In this document: positions 13,601 through 21,106 of the stretch, in pieces | Layout: the number at the start of each line of letters is the position of its first letter | Position numbering within the stretch: position 1 is the stretch's first letter | From: Symbiodinium microadriaticum | Lineage: Eukaryota; Sar; Dinophyceae; Suessiales; Symbiodiniaceae | NCBI GenBank assembly: GCA_001939145.1 | Contig: LSRX01001661.1 | Coordinates: 8,166 to 72,165, forward strand | Reading direction: 5' to 3' | Length of the DNA: 64,000 nucleotides | The notes under the pieces: model-generated | The model's database searches: none | Told to the model about the DNA's origin: nothing | The model's input: only the letters and a program-made list of their open reading frames with translations | Position numbers and translations under genes: made by a program

Positions 13601-16600
13601 CTGTTAGCAATTGGCGGCTGTAGCACTGGGCTTCTGGGGTCTCACTCTGTTGGCAATGTTTGGATGAATCCGGAGGCCCGAAGTGGAGTCGAGCGCTTCG
13701 GGCAAGCTCTTGGTGGCCAGCGCTAGTTGGAAGTCTGTAACTATGGGTTGTTCAGACTCCCCCGAGTAAAGAGAAGCTCTCGGGGTTGAGAACTTTACAA
13801 CAGTGCGGATGAGAGCAGCCCGCACACTCCGGGACGTTGCTCCTTTGAGCTCATGCCTAAACAAAAAGGAATACAATAATATTAATATAATAGAATAAAA
13901 AAAGTAAAATATAATACAATATGATAACATACAGAAGAATTCAATAGAATAGAGCAGAATAGAATAGAATAGCGCTGAGGCCCGGGCTGCTTTAGCAACC
14001 AGGGTCTTGACATCCAGCATCCGGGGCATGTGAATACCTCAGAGGTATGAAATCTTTGTTTGTGCTGTCTGGGATTCCGTGTGCGCGACGATGCATCCGG
14101 GACAGGATTTGTGCAGTGCTCCGTGCCTCAAGCTGCAAACCCGGTCCAAACTGAACCACACTACCCAAACCCTGGAGCAGCGTCCCTCAAGAGCTCACTC
14201 GAACCCCAAGTCCTGTCACTCAGCAAAGCCCCTAACTCAGCAGTCGTGCTCTCGGCCTTTTTCGTCTCGCGACGACAAGGTCGTGTCTGGCCGCATTGAG
14301 CCGCCATGGAATCGATCTCAATCCTATTGGTTATTCCTAGGCTACGTTCTAGAGTGATTGAAGGCCACCAACCGGAGGCCCTCAAAGGGCGTCGGTAGGC
14401 CAGCCGAACAAGGCCAAGGGAAAGTCGCCGTACATTCCTTGGATTGCTGCATCAGGCTACTATAGAGGATTGCGCACAGCGATGGCTCACAAGACGAGAG
14501 TGTAAGAATTAAGGCGGCCTTCCCAGTCTAAGCACTAGACTTCGAAGGATCCCAACTCTGGAAACCCTAAGTTAAACCAGCTTCCAGATGGCCTCGCTCT
14601 TTTCAACACCCGGGTTGGGAGGATCCACTAAGCCGATGTCTTCGGAAACAGTCATGTTATGCCAGGCACGTCTGAGTTAAAGATGGGGGGCTCTGATGTG
14701 TAAATCTTACGTGGCAATGAGGATCAGTACTACAATCTACAACGGCCCCAGTCCTTTCTGTTGAGAAGCCCGGCATGATGATGCCGGGTGTCGCATCTCC
14801 CCGTCGCCGAGCTCGGGGTTGAACAACACGCCTGTCAGGCGTGAACTCCCTGTGAAGTTCCTCTTCCACAGCATCTAGTTTGGGGCAGAAAGGAAGACCA
14901 CGACGTTCGACCTGTGTCGCTTCAGACCAACGACGACCTGCATGAGACCCTCAAGTCAATCCAATTTCCAAGCCGCTCTGACGGAAGACATGGTAGCTTG
15001 GCCTACTAATTTTTTGAGCTTTGGCGACTCCTGATACTCACTCTGTGGTCCCAACATGCCCGCCATCCGATCCAGCCTCGCCCAGGAAATGGGTAGCTCT
15101 TCATGTAGGCACCCACCTGTTGGGAGCGAGCAGGACTCCAAGCAAAACCAATCGGGGCTTCAGCCATGTAGGGACTGTTGCCGGCAGAACCGAACTTTCA
15201 GGATGTGTCCACCGCGAGGCTCAACACCGCACGCGCTTTGCTTGATGTTGCCCGAGCCCCAATAGACGCCTCAAGTCAGAAACCTGAAGACCTGAACAGC
15301 AACCAGCCTTCGGGACTACGTTCTCTTTGGAGGGGTTGCCGTTGTCCGCTCGATTTGCGGGATCTCCGAAGCTGTACCTGGGTTGTGGGAAAGTGCGTCT
15401 GGCAGAAAGAACGACTTGGAACGCTTGTTTAATCCAGCAAGCTGGGCTAAGATCAGGGATCCATCCCCGGACCGCGATGCGTGCAGTGTCGTTCTGCTTT
15501 TTGAAGGGAACCTACTATAAGCCCTGAGGTGGACATGGACCCATCCCAAAGAACACCAGCAAATCCAGGGAGCTGGTACTTGAGGTACACAGGCCCCGAG
15601 GCGATCTCCGACATGTCCAGGGGCCTGCATCTCTCAGAAAAGGGGGGGGATCCTACAGAACGACAGACAACATCGCTTGTTAGGTTAAGCACACCTAATA
15701 AGCAGGGCTGCGTCTCTTTGCTTATTTTGGAGCTTCAGACACCGCTCAAGCTTCTCTTGCACTGGCTGCGTATGAGGAAACATAAACCTGAAACCCCAAC
15801 AAACCCCCGGGACCAGCCCTAAGGACCTTGACCTGAAACATGCGGAACCTAAATCCGAAACCCTGAACCCAGTCGCCAGGTAATGCGAGGACAGGCTGCG
15901 AGTTTTCGTCGTCCACCGCCATCACGCCATCGGCCGGGCTATCGAGCTCCAGGCCTGAACAAGAAGTGTCCGGGACAAGGGATGCAAACGGGGTCTCGGG
16001 ACAATAGCGGTCTTGTAATACGCTTCCGTACGGAGTTCATCTCGTCTGCAGGTGTTATCGGGCTTTACATGGGGTTTCAGAGATGGGCCTTTCAGGGTGT
16101 TGGGTGTTGCGGACGTGCTTGCAGATTCTGTTGCCTTTCGCATGTCGCGGGCTGAAAGCTACTCGGCATGCCATCCAGCAACTACAGTCTGCTGTGGAGT
16201 CTGTGGTGTCGGTCATGCTGAGAAACATTCGCGATGCCAAACTGATAAGCTTGAACTTGAACCCATTTCCCTGCACCAATACCAATGTCGCGGGCACTCG
16301 CACGTCTGAAAATTCAACAGCAAGTGGGACATGCTCTCGCCTTCCACCCAGTTCTGCATGGCGGTAAGCGCAGCCTCGGTCAAAGACGCTGCTCGGCTTT
16401 CACTTCTGAGTGGTCTATCGGGCTGATGTGTCGTGGACACAGGTTGCGTGCCGGACTGCTTGGTAGTTGAGTGGGTTAGCAGCCGCGGTGGGTCTGCAGC
16501 TTTCAGCTGACTTCGAAGTGTGCGCGTCTGCTTAGGCACGATCCGTCAGATACGACAAATGTGGAGTACAAGGGTGGGTTTCGATGCCTTGAACCACCAC

Positions 16601-19600
16601 ATCTCAGATGCCGTTCCCTGCGCTCTGGGCCCCGGGCTTCCCCCGAGGGGGCCATGATGCCCAGCCTCAAGCTCTGCATGCTCTTGGACTTCGCCAGCGT
16701 CTGTATCGCAGACCTTCTTCTAGTTTCAGATTTGTTGAGAACTTTGCCATCCCGACAATTGAGCAAAATGCAGGGAATGGGCGACGCTGAGTTGGCATAA
16801 GTTCTCGTTCCAGCAGCTGCAATCGCAGTATCCTTATTCTAAAACGATTAGAACTCTCTGTGTGTGCGTAACATGGGCTGCCGACTGAACTTCGCTCCGA
16901 ACCGGGTGACTTTGTGCTCCATGACCAGAGGCCTGACCTGAAACCCTGAGAGCTGTAACACAACACTCGGCAAAGCCCTGCCGCCCTTTGAACACCCTTC
17001 CTTATGAAGCTGCCCTTCTATCCGTACCAACACCATATGGGGAGCCCTCACTGTAACCTCTTGAAACCCCCTCACATCAAGTGCCTAACCCTAAAGCGAT
17101 CAACCGAAAGTCCCTATGCATCCCTTTGACATCCTTGTTAAGAGTACAGAAATCCTGAATCCCAACAACCCGCGACTGTTCATATCTTACAACCCCCTAA
17201 AACCTCAGCATACGCATCCCCATACCCTCAACCAACCCCCGCCACCTCAAAAAAAGAAGAAGCGCAACACGCCCCCAAACTCCCCGCCTCAGCTCCTCGG
17301 CCTCACTGATCTCTTTTGGAGGCGTCAGCCCTGCCGGGGCCGCGCCCGCCTTCTTCTGGGCCATCTCCTGCCTCGCGGCTTTTTTGGAGGTGGGTGTCTT
17401 ACGAGTACAAAGGCTTTTCTTGACTTCTCCCAATCTATATCGGAATTTACAGGGTTTTTTTCTTTACCGGGCTCGTCGCTGAGGATGTATGACTTTCCTA
17501 GTTGTCGGATAAATTTGATGTGGCGACATGTACCTAATGAAACTTTGCATTCACAAAACAAGCCCCCCAGAGCGCAGTCCTCTCCCATCCTGCCAGGAAC
17601 TCCGAAGCCAGCTCGACGGGCGGCGCCGCCCGCCGCAGTACGAGCCGGGCTCGCGGCGCCTTCGTCCAAGAGAACAGAATCGGGTTTAGGTTTCTGTAGG
17701 GATTCCGCTCGGGGTTGTTTCAAGGGCGTGGTGGTTTAGGATTTGAGGGTTTGGGAGCTTAGGATTTTCACGTCGATGTAAAAGGGGCCTTGCAGGGATT
17801 TGCGCAAAGCTTTAGGGTTTATGAGGCTTGGGGCTTTGTTTTTTTCGGGCTTACGGTGTTGGTTTCTTATAGGACTTCGAAACGTTTTCCGGGCCTTTTT
17901 CTTCGAACTTGCTAGTTTACATAAACGAGACCTCTGGGCTTGCGGGCTTACTTGGGGTTAAAGGTTTGGGTGTGGTTGTCGGGTCCCGAGCTGTTTGTTG
18001 GAGCTTGCAGAGAGAAGTCGCCCCACGGGCCCCTCGGCCTAGGACTCCGGCTGCCCGGCTCGCGGTCTAAGTCTATCAGACTGTGGCTGCTCTAATTCTA
18101 AGGTGACAGCGGTCAAAGTCTTATAAGTTCTTGTCGGGACAGAGATGGAGACAGAACTTATAGCGCAGCAAGGCTCGGACCGGCCGAACAAGCATTCATT
18201 GCACGAGACAGTACCCCATCCTAGTAGAAGCTGCTCGTGTGCAAGGTGCCTAGAGCAGTGCCTAGACTCAGACATCCTCGGTGAAGGTGATTAAGTTACA
18301 AAGCGTTGCGTTCAGACATGGAAAGCCGCCAGCCTCGTTCTGACGAGGCCCAAGAAAGCAATGTTGCACCAGTGACAGGGCTGCTAAGGCCAAAAGCAAC
18401 TGGCGCAGCTGCATGGCGGCTGACGGCGAAGCACCGACACCAGATTCTAGATCGCTGCTCGGACAGGACTGACTAGGACCACCCTACGGCCCTACGAGTA
18501 CCAACCGTGAAACCCTGAAGCCTTAAGCCCTCCGGTCCAAGGACCTTCTGCGGCAGGCTAAGGCCCGGGAGGTGCTTTGGCACGTTAGGGGTGCTTGGGT
18601 GAGAGGTCAGGTGGCTTCAGGTTTGAGGTCAGCTTTCCAGTCTGTGCGTGATGCTGCCGTAAAGTCCAATAAAGACGGATTCTCGCATAGGACAAGCATT
18701 TAGCTTGTGCATCCAAATCCTGCGGACATGAAGCAAAGGCTGTGAACATGTTGGCCGGAAAGCCTCAAACCCTGAGCCCGAGACCCCGAGCTTTCCAGCC
18801 GTACATGTACGAGTAAAACTAATGATCCGACCACGATGACTTGATGCCAAGCAGGCAGATTGAAGACCAAGAGGACAACAACATAGAAACAAAGCCCTCT
18901 TTGAGCCTTTCCCGAAGCTTTGCCGCGGTGGGCCGAAGGTAACTGGGTTTTGGCCAAGCCGCCGTTCAGGAAAGACTTGATCTCGGGGATTCCAGATCCA
19001 GCAGCCAAAGGCTCCACGAAACAAACGCAGAAGCCTCTTGAAGGCTCGGAGGCACGGGGCTACGGCTGGGGGTGACTAAACTGGGCATTAGGGGTGCCCA
19101 ATAGGGCGCTGGGCTGCCGACTCGGGAAGGTTAGGGGGGATGTGACGGGGCGAAGCCGTCTGGCAAATTCTTTTCAGGAAGCTTCAATGAAAATCCCGGT
19201 GCTTTCACTTCGTCAAACGATGCCCCGTGCTACGGCGCTGGTATTGCCCAAAGACATGCACATGTCCTATCGAATTGCGAAGGAACACCAACTTTTCGAT
19301 GTCTGATGGGGTAACCATACTGAAGGTCCGTAAGGTGGATTCATGAGGTAAGGAATTTAGGTAGCCTCTTGGTGCTTCCGGCTTCCCCATGCAAGCCCTG
19401 CTTCGCAGGTATTCGCAGGTTGTACTTGCTACATCTAGGACGCTTTGCTAGTTGGCCTCCGGTTTGGGGGAGTAAATATACGAGAGTTACAACAAGGAAC
19501 CCGGAAAACAACTTATCTACGCACATTCCGACACCACAAACCAAACCCGGAAAACAACTTATCTACGCACATTCCGACACCACAAACCATTAAACGCCTG

Positions 19601-20857
19601 AATCACTGAAGTCCGAAACCCCAAACCTAAACGCTGCACAACGATCCTACCACTGCCCAACCCCTATCCCCGCAACACTCGTGGCCCTCGGAGGTTTCGG
19701 GCAGCGGAGCCACCAAAGGCTCAAAGGGAGAGAGCGACCCCGAAACAGCCTACCGCTAGACTGTTCTCGTCCATGTGAGGACCGCGATCCCACCTAGCGT
19801 GGGGTTTGCTCTCCAATGTCTGCCCTACGACAGGCATCTGCAAACCACAGAGAGCTGCACACTTTCGTCAAAACGTGGGGGCTCCTTCCCCGAAGGAATT
19901 TCAAACCAACAACCCAAAAGATTCATGTCGAGTTCTGAAAAGGGGACCTAGAAAGACTGTCGCACCTGCCACGCTGGCCAAGGCCGTGCGAAATGCCAAG
20001 AAGACGAAATACCTTGGTGCAGCATGCAGCGGTCTCGACTTCCCCTGAACCGAGAATAGGAAAAGGAAGTGTAGTGTTGCTTGCGGATGGGTTATCTAAT
20101 TGAGGTTCTTGAAAGCTCTGAGCTCTCGGACTGCTCTACGAATCGCCCTGGCGCTCGAAAAGGGGCTCGGAGCTGGCCTTGGCACGCCGTCGAATCCCGG
20201 ATCTTCGAACCGAACCCGGGCTTTTGATCGATTGTTGGCCGAGGATCGTCGGGGCCCAGTGATCGTTGGCCTTGATGCTGGATTTCCTGATCTGGGTGCT
20301 TTTCAATCGCAGTCTCCCTCATATTTCGCCAAAGCGGTGTATGAAGTCGACCTAAGCCCCGCTTCATACAACTTCCCAGGCTGGAGGTGTATAGCTGAGC
20401 TGCTCTGCTAAGCCCTTTCTGATGTGTCGCAGAAACCCCAAAATGTCCCGGCCCGGCGTCAGAAGGAAGAACTCCAGCTTCTGAAAATACCCCAGGCCCA
20501 GGTCGATCATCAAGGCAACGAAGCCTGCATGGACGGCCAAGGGACGTTGATAAAGATGCATATTACGTATTATGCTACTATGAGACAATGTATATACAAA
20601 CATATGCTGATTACGATATAGATATAATTATCAGACATATGAATGTAGATTTAAAATATAAGCATGCATTTAGATATAAGCATGAATGTGTACGTGCATT
20701 TGTGTTGATAGTCAATTTCAGACCGAATACGAGCTCCATGTAGGATTCCACTCCATGACCGATTGTGCAGAGTCCTCTCAATCCAAACCAGAGGAGGCCT
20801 GTGCTAAGACCCGCTAGGCAGATGATGAGCCAGCGGATGATTCCGCGGCCGTTCTGC
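1353..20857 (-). CDS. CLC-type chloride channel/exchanger, multi-exon gene
   Basis: Integral-membrane anion transporter with a C-terminal CBS pair, read from about 23 short exons. Family landmarks appear in the right order on the minus strand: first helix RWLIICLAGLSTGLL (20.8 kb), FVEPLAAGSGIPEIKSFLNG (19.0), GIHMPRMLDVKTLVAK (14.0), VGVMFSVGAGLPCGK (13.5), EGPMIHSGAICGS (13.1), AGAAAGVSAAFSAPVGG (12.1), VLFAIEEGATH (11.8), ELPLFALVGILGG (10.6), YGAGVPSGLFLPSLL (8.1), KYAFVGSAAALSGLGRIT (7.3), VIVMECTINNQFGVPLF (6.7), LFNEGIYDLHLELKHL (6.4), then CBS1 (5.0-3.8) and CBS2 (2.0-1.35). Ser in GSGIPE (Pro in nitrate-selective plant CLCs), the gating Glu of GKEGP and the EE of the AIEEG helix are all present; from family knowledge this suggests a Cl-/H+ exchanger of an internal membrane. 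Most junctions agree in phase, with GT, GC or GA donors. N-terminal exon(s) upstream of 20857, one early membrane exon and part of the 8.2-9.4 kb segment are unresolved. Confidence 0.93.
1744..1804 (-). CDS. CLC exon: CBS2 core
   Basis: Encodes LRHLPVLDEQSRIRGMITRK, a textbook CBS strand-turn-strand ending in the TRKDL motif typical of CLC-7 and plant CLCs. It is 61 nt long, enters in phase 2 and leaves in phase 0. The donor reads AAG|GACCC, a GA 5' site, required because the next exon supplies DLL. Confidence 0.93.
1951..2011 (-). CDS. CLC exon: start of CBS2
   Basis: Encodes EAEVCSQASVLRCFAIFRSIG, matching the 'V....s...v..lFR.LG' segment that precedes LRHL in CLC proteins. The acceptor is ttgcag and the donor ATTGG|GCGACT (GC). 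Phase 2 joins exactly to the LRHLPVL exon. Confidence 0.9.
2012..3768 (-). other. CLC intron region, possibly with an unplaced exon
   Basis: Between the CBS1 tail and CBS2 exons. An expected linker of a few dozen residues (the 'L..fm..sP..V' part before CBS2) has not been placed. A minus-strand open stretch at about 2400-2620 contains LSLRYDALHSRPWFRDG but shows no CLC similarity I would defend. No repeats stand out. Confidence 0.4.
3769..3845 (-). CDS. CLC exon: CBS1 end
   Basis: Encodes RPSGVFLGLIRRSELLHILE, the 'l.GlI.R.qL..lL' strand and helix that close CBS1 in CLC proteins. The acceptor is ctccag; the donor GAGCCG|GTGTAG is a GT site. It is 77 nt, entering in phase 1. Confidence 0.88.
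3846..4508 (-). other. CLC intron
   Basis: No exon signal recognised. The sequence is ordinary mixed composition without strong repeats. Confidence 0.4.
4509..4555 (-). CDS. CLC exon: CBS1 HxGFP segment
   Basis: Encodes DESHNHHGFPIIDML, matching the 'HNGFPVVD' signature of CLC CBS1. The acceptor is caccag. The 3' end is uncertain by 1-3 nt. Confidence 0.88.
4735..4791 (-). CDS. CLC exon: CBS1 helix
   Basis: Nineteen codons, EVKTLPACAPVKQLVGLLQ, the 'V.tL...a.V..l...L' part of CBS1, phase 0 at both ends. Acceptor cgccag; donor CTACAG|GACGAT, another GA site, which brings LLQ next to DESHNHHGFP as in the family. Confidence 0.9.
4985..5023 (-). CDS. CLC exon: start of CBS1
   Basis: Thirteen codons, ELLDLRAMDIMAR, equivalent to 'L.A.dvM...V' at the start of CBS1. 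Acceptor gaccag, donor CCCGG|GTGACC. Phase 0 at both ends and continuous with EVKTLP. Confidence 0.85.
5430..6275. repeat. Degenerate ~55-bp tandem array flanked by inverted AAGTTGGAAGAT motifs
   Basis: Lies in a CLC intron. At least eight copies of 'GCTTTCCCCCAAGTACTGGCGG', many followed by 'ATTCAGAA', lie between 5545 and 6060 at roughly 37-63 bp spacing. On each side are pairs of AAAGTTGGAAGAT and its reverse complement: about 5427 and 5470-5485 plus two more copies near 5508 and 5525 on the left; about 6139, 6208 and 6252 on the right. The array is open in one plus-strand frame for 256 codons (5387-6157), but the composition is repeat-driven and I do not call it a gene. Confidence 0.85.
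6351..6406 (-). CDS. CLC exon: post-membrane linker
   Basis: Encodes LFNEGIYDLHLELKHLCP, the conserved 'F.eGlYd.hi.l...P' segment leaving the last membrane helix. The acceptor is cgcccag and the donor CCCG|GTCAAG. The phase-1 join to the preceding exon gives AKWVELFNEGIYD. Confidence 0.92.
6671..6749 (-). CDS. CLC exon: last membrane helix
   Basis: Encodes VIVMECTINNQFGVPLFLAT then MLAKWV, the 'tVI..E.t.....lPi.la...aKwv' segment. Acceptor tctgag, donor GTGG|GTCGAC. It is 79 nt, entering in phase 0 and leaving in phase 1. Confidence 0.93.
7221..7298 (-). CDS. CLC exon: GAAA..GG..RMT helix
   Basis: Encodes SDADKYAFVGSAAALSGLGR then ITISLS, equivalent to '.YAl.GAAA.LGGv.RmTiSL'. Acceptor acctcag, donor TCTCT|GTGACT. 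Twenty-six codons, phase 0 at both ends. Confidence 0.93.
7932..7969 (-). CDS. CLC exon: GAxxGR-like helix
   Basis: Encodes GAVWGQLLLVAPR, the equivalent of 'IGAA.GRl.g'. The acceptor is cgacag. A GC donor (CGA|GCAGGG) keeps phase 0 into the KYAFVGS exon; a GTAGGC donor further on would not, so the 3' end is inferred. Confidence 0.8.
8071..8117 (-). CDS. CLC exon: VPSGLFLPSLL
   Basis: Encodes YGAGVPSGLFLPSLL, the GxFxP anion-binding motif region. The acceptor is gccaag. The 3' boundary is odd: joining to GAVWGQ needs an AC-AG intron or, with the repeated G, a GA donor with a CA acceptor. Confidence 0.92.
8208..8248 (-). CDS. CLC exon: FFIACWT helix
   Basis: Encodes QMPGTVQFFIACWT; CLC-7-type proteins have FFLACWTYG here. 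Acceptor tccttag, donor TGGAC|GCAACT (GC). The phase-2 join gives CWTYGAGVPSG exactly. Confidence 0.88.
8687..8760 (-). CDS. CLC exon, approximate: LF.....PG loop
   Basis: Encodes AEGVKAIFHQDPGTQL, resembling the '.e.av..LF...pg.y' loop before the FFLACWT helix. The boundaries are not settled; a GA donor after FHQ (CAG|GACCC) is possible. The family's preceding CPxGxYN segment was not found. Confidence 0.6.
8895..9012 (-). CDS. Hydrophobic exon-like segment inside the CLC gene
   Basis: A minus-strand frame with strong G/C third positions encodes VEVVSTIKFLVPVVLVDGVG then NVFGSVKQTLW. Composition argues for coding, but it does not match the CLC segment expected between WFEVLVL and the PG loop. 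It could be an atypical insert or a chance frame; the opposite strand is also open here. Confidence 0.4.
9327..9408 (-). CDS. CLC exon: WRRWFEVLVL helix
   Basis: Encodes GPTGWRRWFEVLVLTFAATS then DFP, the '.R..Ea..v...t....f' helix following the NxLN segment. The exact 5' boundary is ambiguous by one G (see the splice finding). A donor near GATG|GTGACA is likely. Confidence 0.8.
9820..10205. repeat. Degenerate TTTAGGG/TTTCGGG field in CLC intron
   Basis: About 380 bp of variants of 'gggtttagggagtttcgggttt' on the plus strand with no fixed period. It resembles plant-type telomere repeat units that have decayed or spread interstitially. No exon is seen in it. Confidence 0.85.
10317..10374 (-). 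CDS. CLC exon: NWLN segment
   Basis: Encodes YNWLNVKITRVRPPLARPA, the 'f..lN..i...R' loop after the ELP helix. Acceptor cttggcag, donor CCTGCG|GTGAAC. It is 58 nt, entering in phase 2. Confidence 0.92.
10598..10650 (-). CDS. CLC exon: ELPLF helix
   Basis: Encodes ELPLFALVGILGGLMGAL, the ELp.F...G..GGl.GA..N motif region. Acceptor tactgag, donor GCCTT|GCGACT (GC). The phase-2 join yields GALYNWLN. Confidence 0.94.
11127..11202 (-). CDS. CLC exon: FG.......Y segment
   Basis: Encodes GLWGMLGSAVPLEFGPLPDL then RYAIW, matching the 'fg......y...ELp' stretch. Acceptor acccag. The donor ATTTGG|GACCCT is a GA site and puts YAIW directly before ELPLF in phase 0. Confidence 0.9.
11386..11465 (-). CDS. 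CLC exon: helix after the EE motif
   Basis: Encodes VDIMLKTFVAAACAALVVRF then FHSGFD, the 'lt.r.FFa...s.f.l' helix. Acceptor cccgag, donor GACAC|GTGCTC. Eighty nt, entering in phase 0 and leaving in phase 2. Confidence 0.9.
11739..11792 (-). CDS. CLC exon: VLFAIEEG helix
   Basis: Encodes VLFAIEEGATHMSATWHK. The GVLFsLEE motif includes the intracellular proton-pathway Glu of CLC exchangers, kept here. Acceptor gaccag, donor CACAAG|GAGCCC (GA). Eighteen codons, phase 0 at both ends. Confidence 0.94.
12035..12106 (-). CDS. CLC exon: AGAAAGVSAAF helix
   Basis: Encodes EQRDLVTAGAAAGVSAAFSA then PVGG, one of the most conserved CLC stretches. Acceptor ttccgag, donor GGCGGC|GCCGCT (GC). Twenty-four codons, phase 0 at both ends. 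Confidence 0.96.
13070..13127 (-). CDS. CLC exon: EGPMIHSG
   Basis: Encodes EGPMIHSGAICGSLFPGK; with the preceding exon it completes GKEGPM, where the Glu is the external gating glutamate of CLC exchangers. The acceptor is gttgaag. The 3' end is uncertain; the frame remains open for another 35 codons (to RRIGSVAVGQFF...). Confidence 0.9.
13448..13492 (-). CDS. CLC exon: GLPCGK
   Basis: Fifteen codons, VGVMFSVGAGLPCGK, ending in the GK of GKEGP. Acceptor ctctgag, donor GGCAAG|GCGCGG (GC). Phase 0 at both ends. Confidence 0.95.
13861..13978. repeat. A-rich island with GAATA pentamers
   Basis: About 115 bp rich in A and T on the plus strand inside a CLC intron, with imperfect 'agaat' units (tagaatagaatagaatag near the right end). 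It is clearly different in composition from its surroundings. Confidence 0.8.
13991..14037 (-). CDS. CLC exon: loop after GSGIPE
   Basis: Encodes (G)IHMPRMLDVKTLVAK, matching 'LNGv.ip.vl..kTl..K'. Acceptor ctctgag, donor GCTAAA|GCAGCC (GC). The phase-1 join to the GSGIPE exon restores SFLNGIHMPRML. Confidence 0.94.
14040..18960 (-). other. Long CLC intron (~4.9 kb)
   Basis: The two flanking exons join in phase, so this interval is read as one intron. It contains several protein-like stretches that do not belong to CLC: minus strand 17265-17400 (KTPTSKKAARQEMAQKKAGA), minus 16316-16410 (SLTEAALTAMQNWVEGESMS) and plus 16118-16260 (HAIQQLQSAVESVVSVMLRN). TTTAGGG-like variants are scattered at 17690-17990. 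Confidence 0.5.
18963..19034 (-). CDS. CLC exon: selectivity filter GSGIPE
   Basis: Encodes FVEPLAAGSGIPEIKSFLNG preceded by FCVC. GSGIPE with Ser indicates chloride rather than nitrate preference, from family knowledge. Acceptor tcaagag, donor GAACG|GCGGCT (GC). Confidence 0.96.
19498..19589. repeat. Perfect 46-bp tandem duplication
   Basis: The unit beginning 'aacccggaaaacaacttatc' occurs twice head to tail (19498 and 19544) without a visible mismatch over nearly its whole length, so the duplication is recent. It lies in a CLC intron. Confidence 0.95.
20462..20524 (-). CDS. CLC exon: second N-terminal hydrophobic segment
   Basis: Encodes GFVALMIDLGLGYFQKLEF, resembling the 'tGlvA..id.gv..l...K' helix. 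Acceptor ccatgcag; it joins the upstream exon in phase 1 (ELVF|GFVALM). The 3' end is not resolved, and at least one exon before FVEPLAAG is missing from my reading. Confidence 0.75.
20724..20857 (-). CDS. CLC exon: first membrane helix
   Basis: Encodes RGIIRWLIICLAGLSTGLLW then FGLRGL...MELVF, matching the 'rWl...liGvltGl.a' start of the CLC membrane domain. Acceptor ttcttgcag, donor TTCG|GTCTGA. Confidence 0.82.
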
Positions 20858-21043
20858 CTGCAAGAAGGCGTAGGTTTAGAGACTTGCAATCCAGAGGGGC
20901 TTCGATTCAGGTGCTTCCAGGCCTTGCAAACGAACGCCACTGCACTGGGTGGCTGTCAAGCATGAAGGCAAACCTCTACGACAAAACGCGTACGGTGCCG
21001 GGCGTCTGTCTCAGTCGACGAGAGATGAACACAACAATCCAAC

Positions 21044-21106
21044 CAGTTTGGACTTTTCGAAGATCGCTGAAAATCGGCTTGTCGAGTCCAGGTCGAGTGA
21101 TGACTT
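21044..21106 (-). CDS. Possible CLC N-terminal exon
   Basis: Short segment between a gcgtag acceptor and an ACTG|GTTGGA donor. In one frame it reads SSLDLDSTSRFSAIFEKSKL, in another EVITRPGLDKPIFSDLRKVQ. It is the right place for the cytosolic N-terminus, but no conserved motif decides it. Confidence 0.3.
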
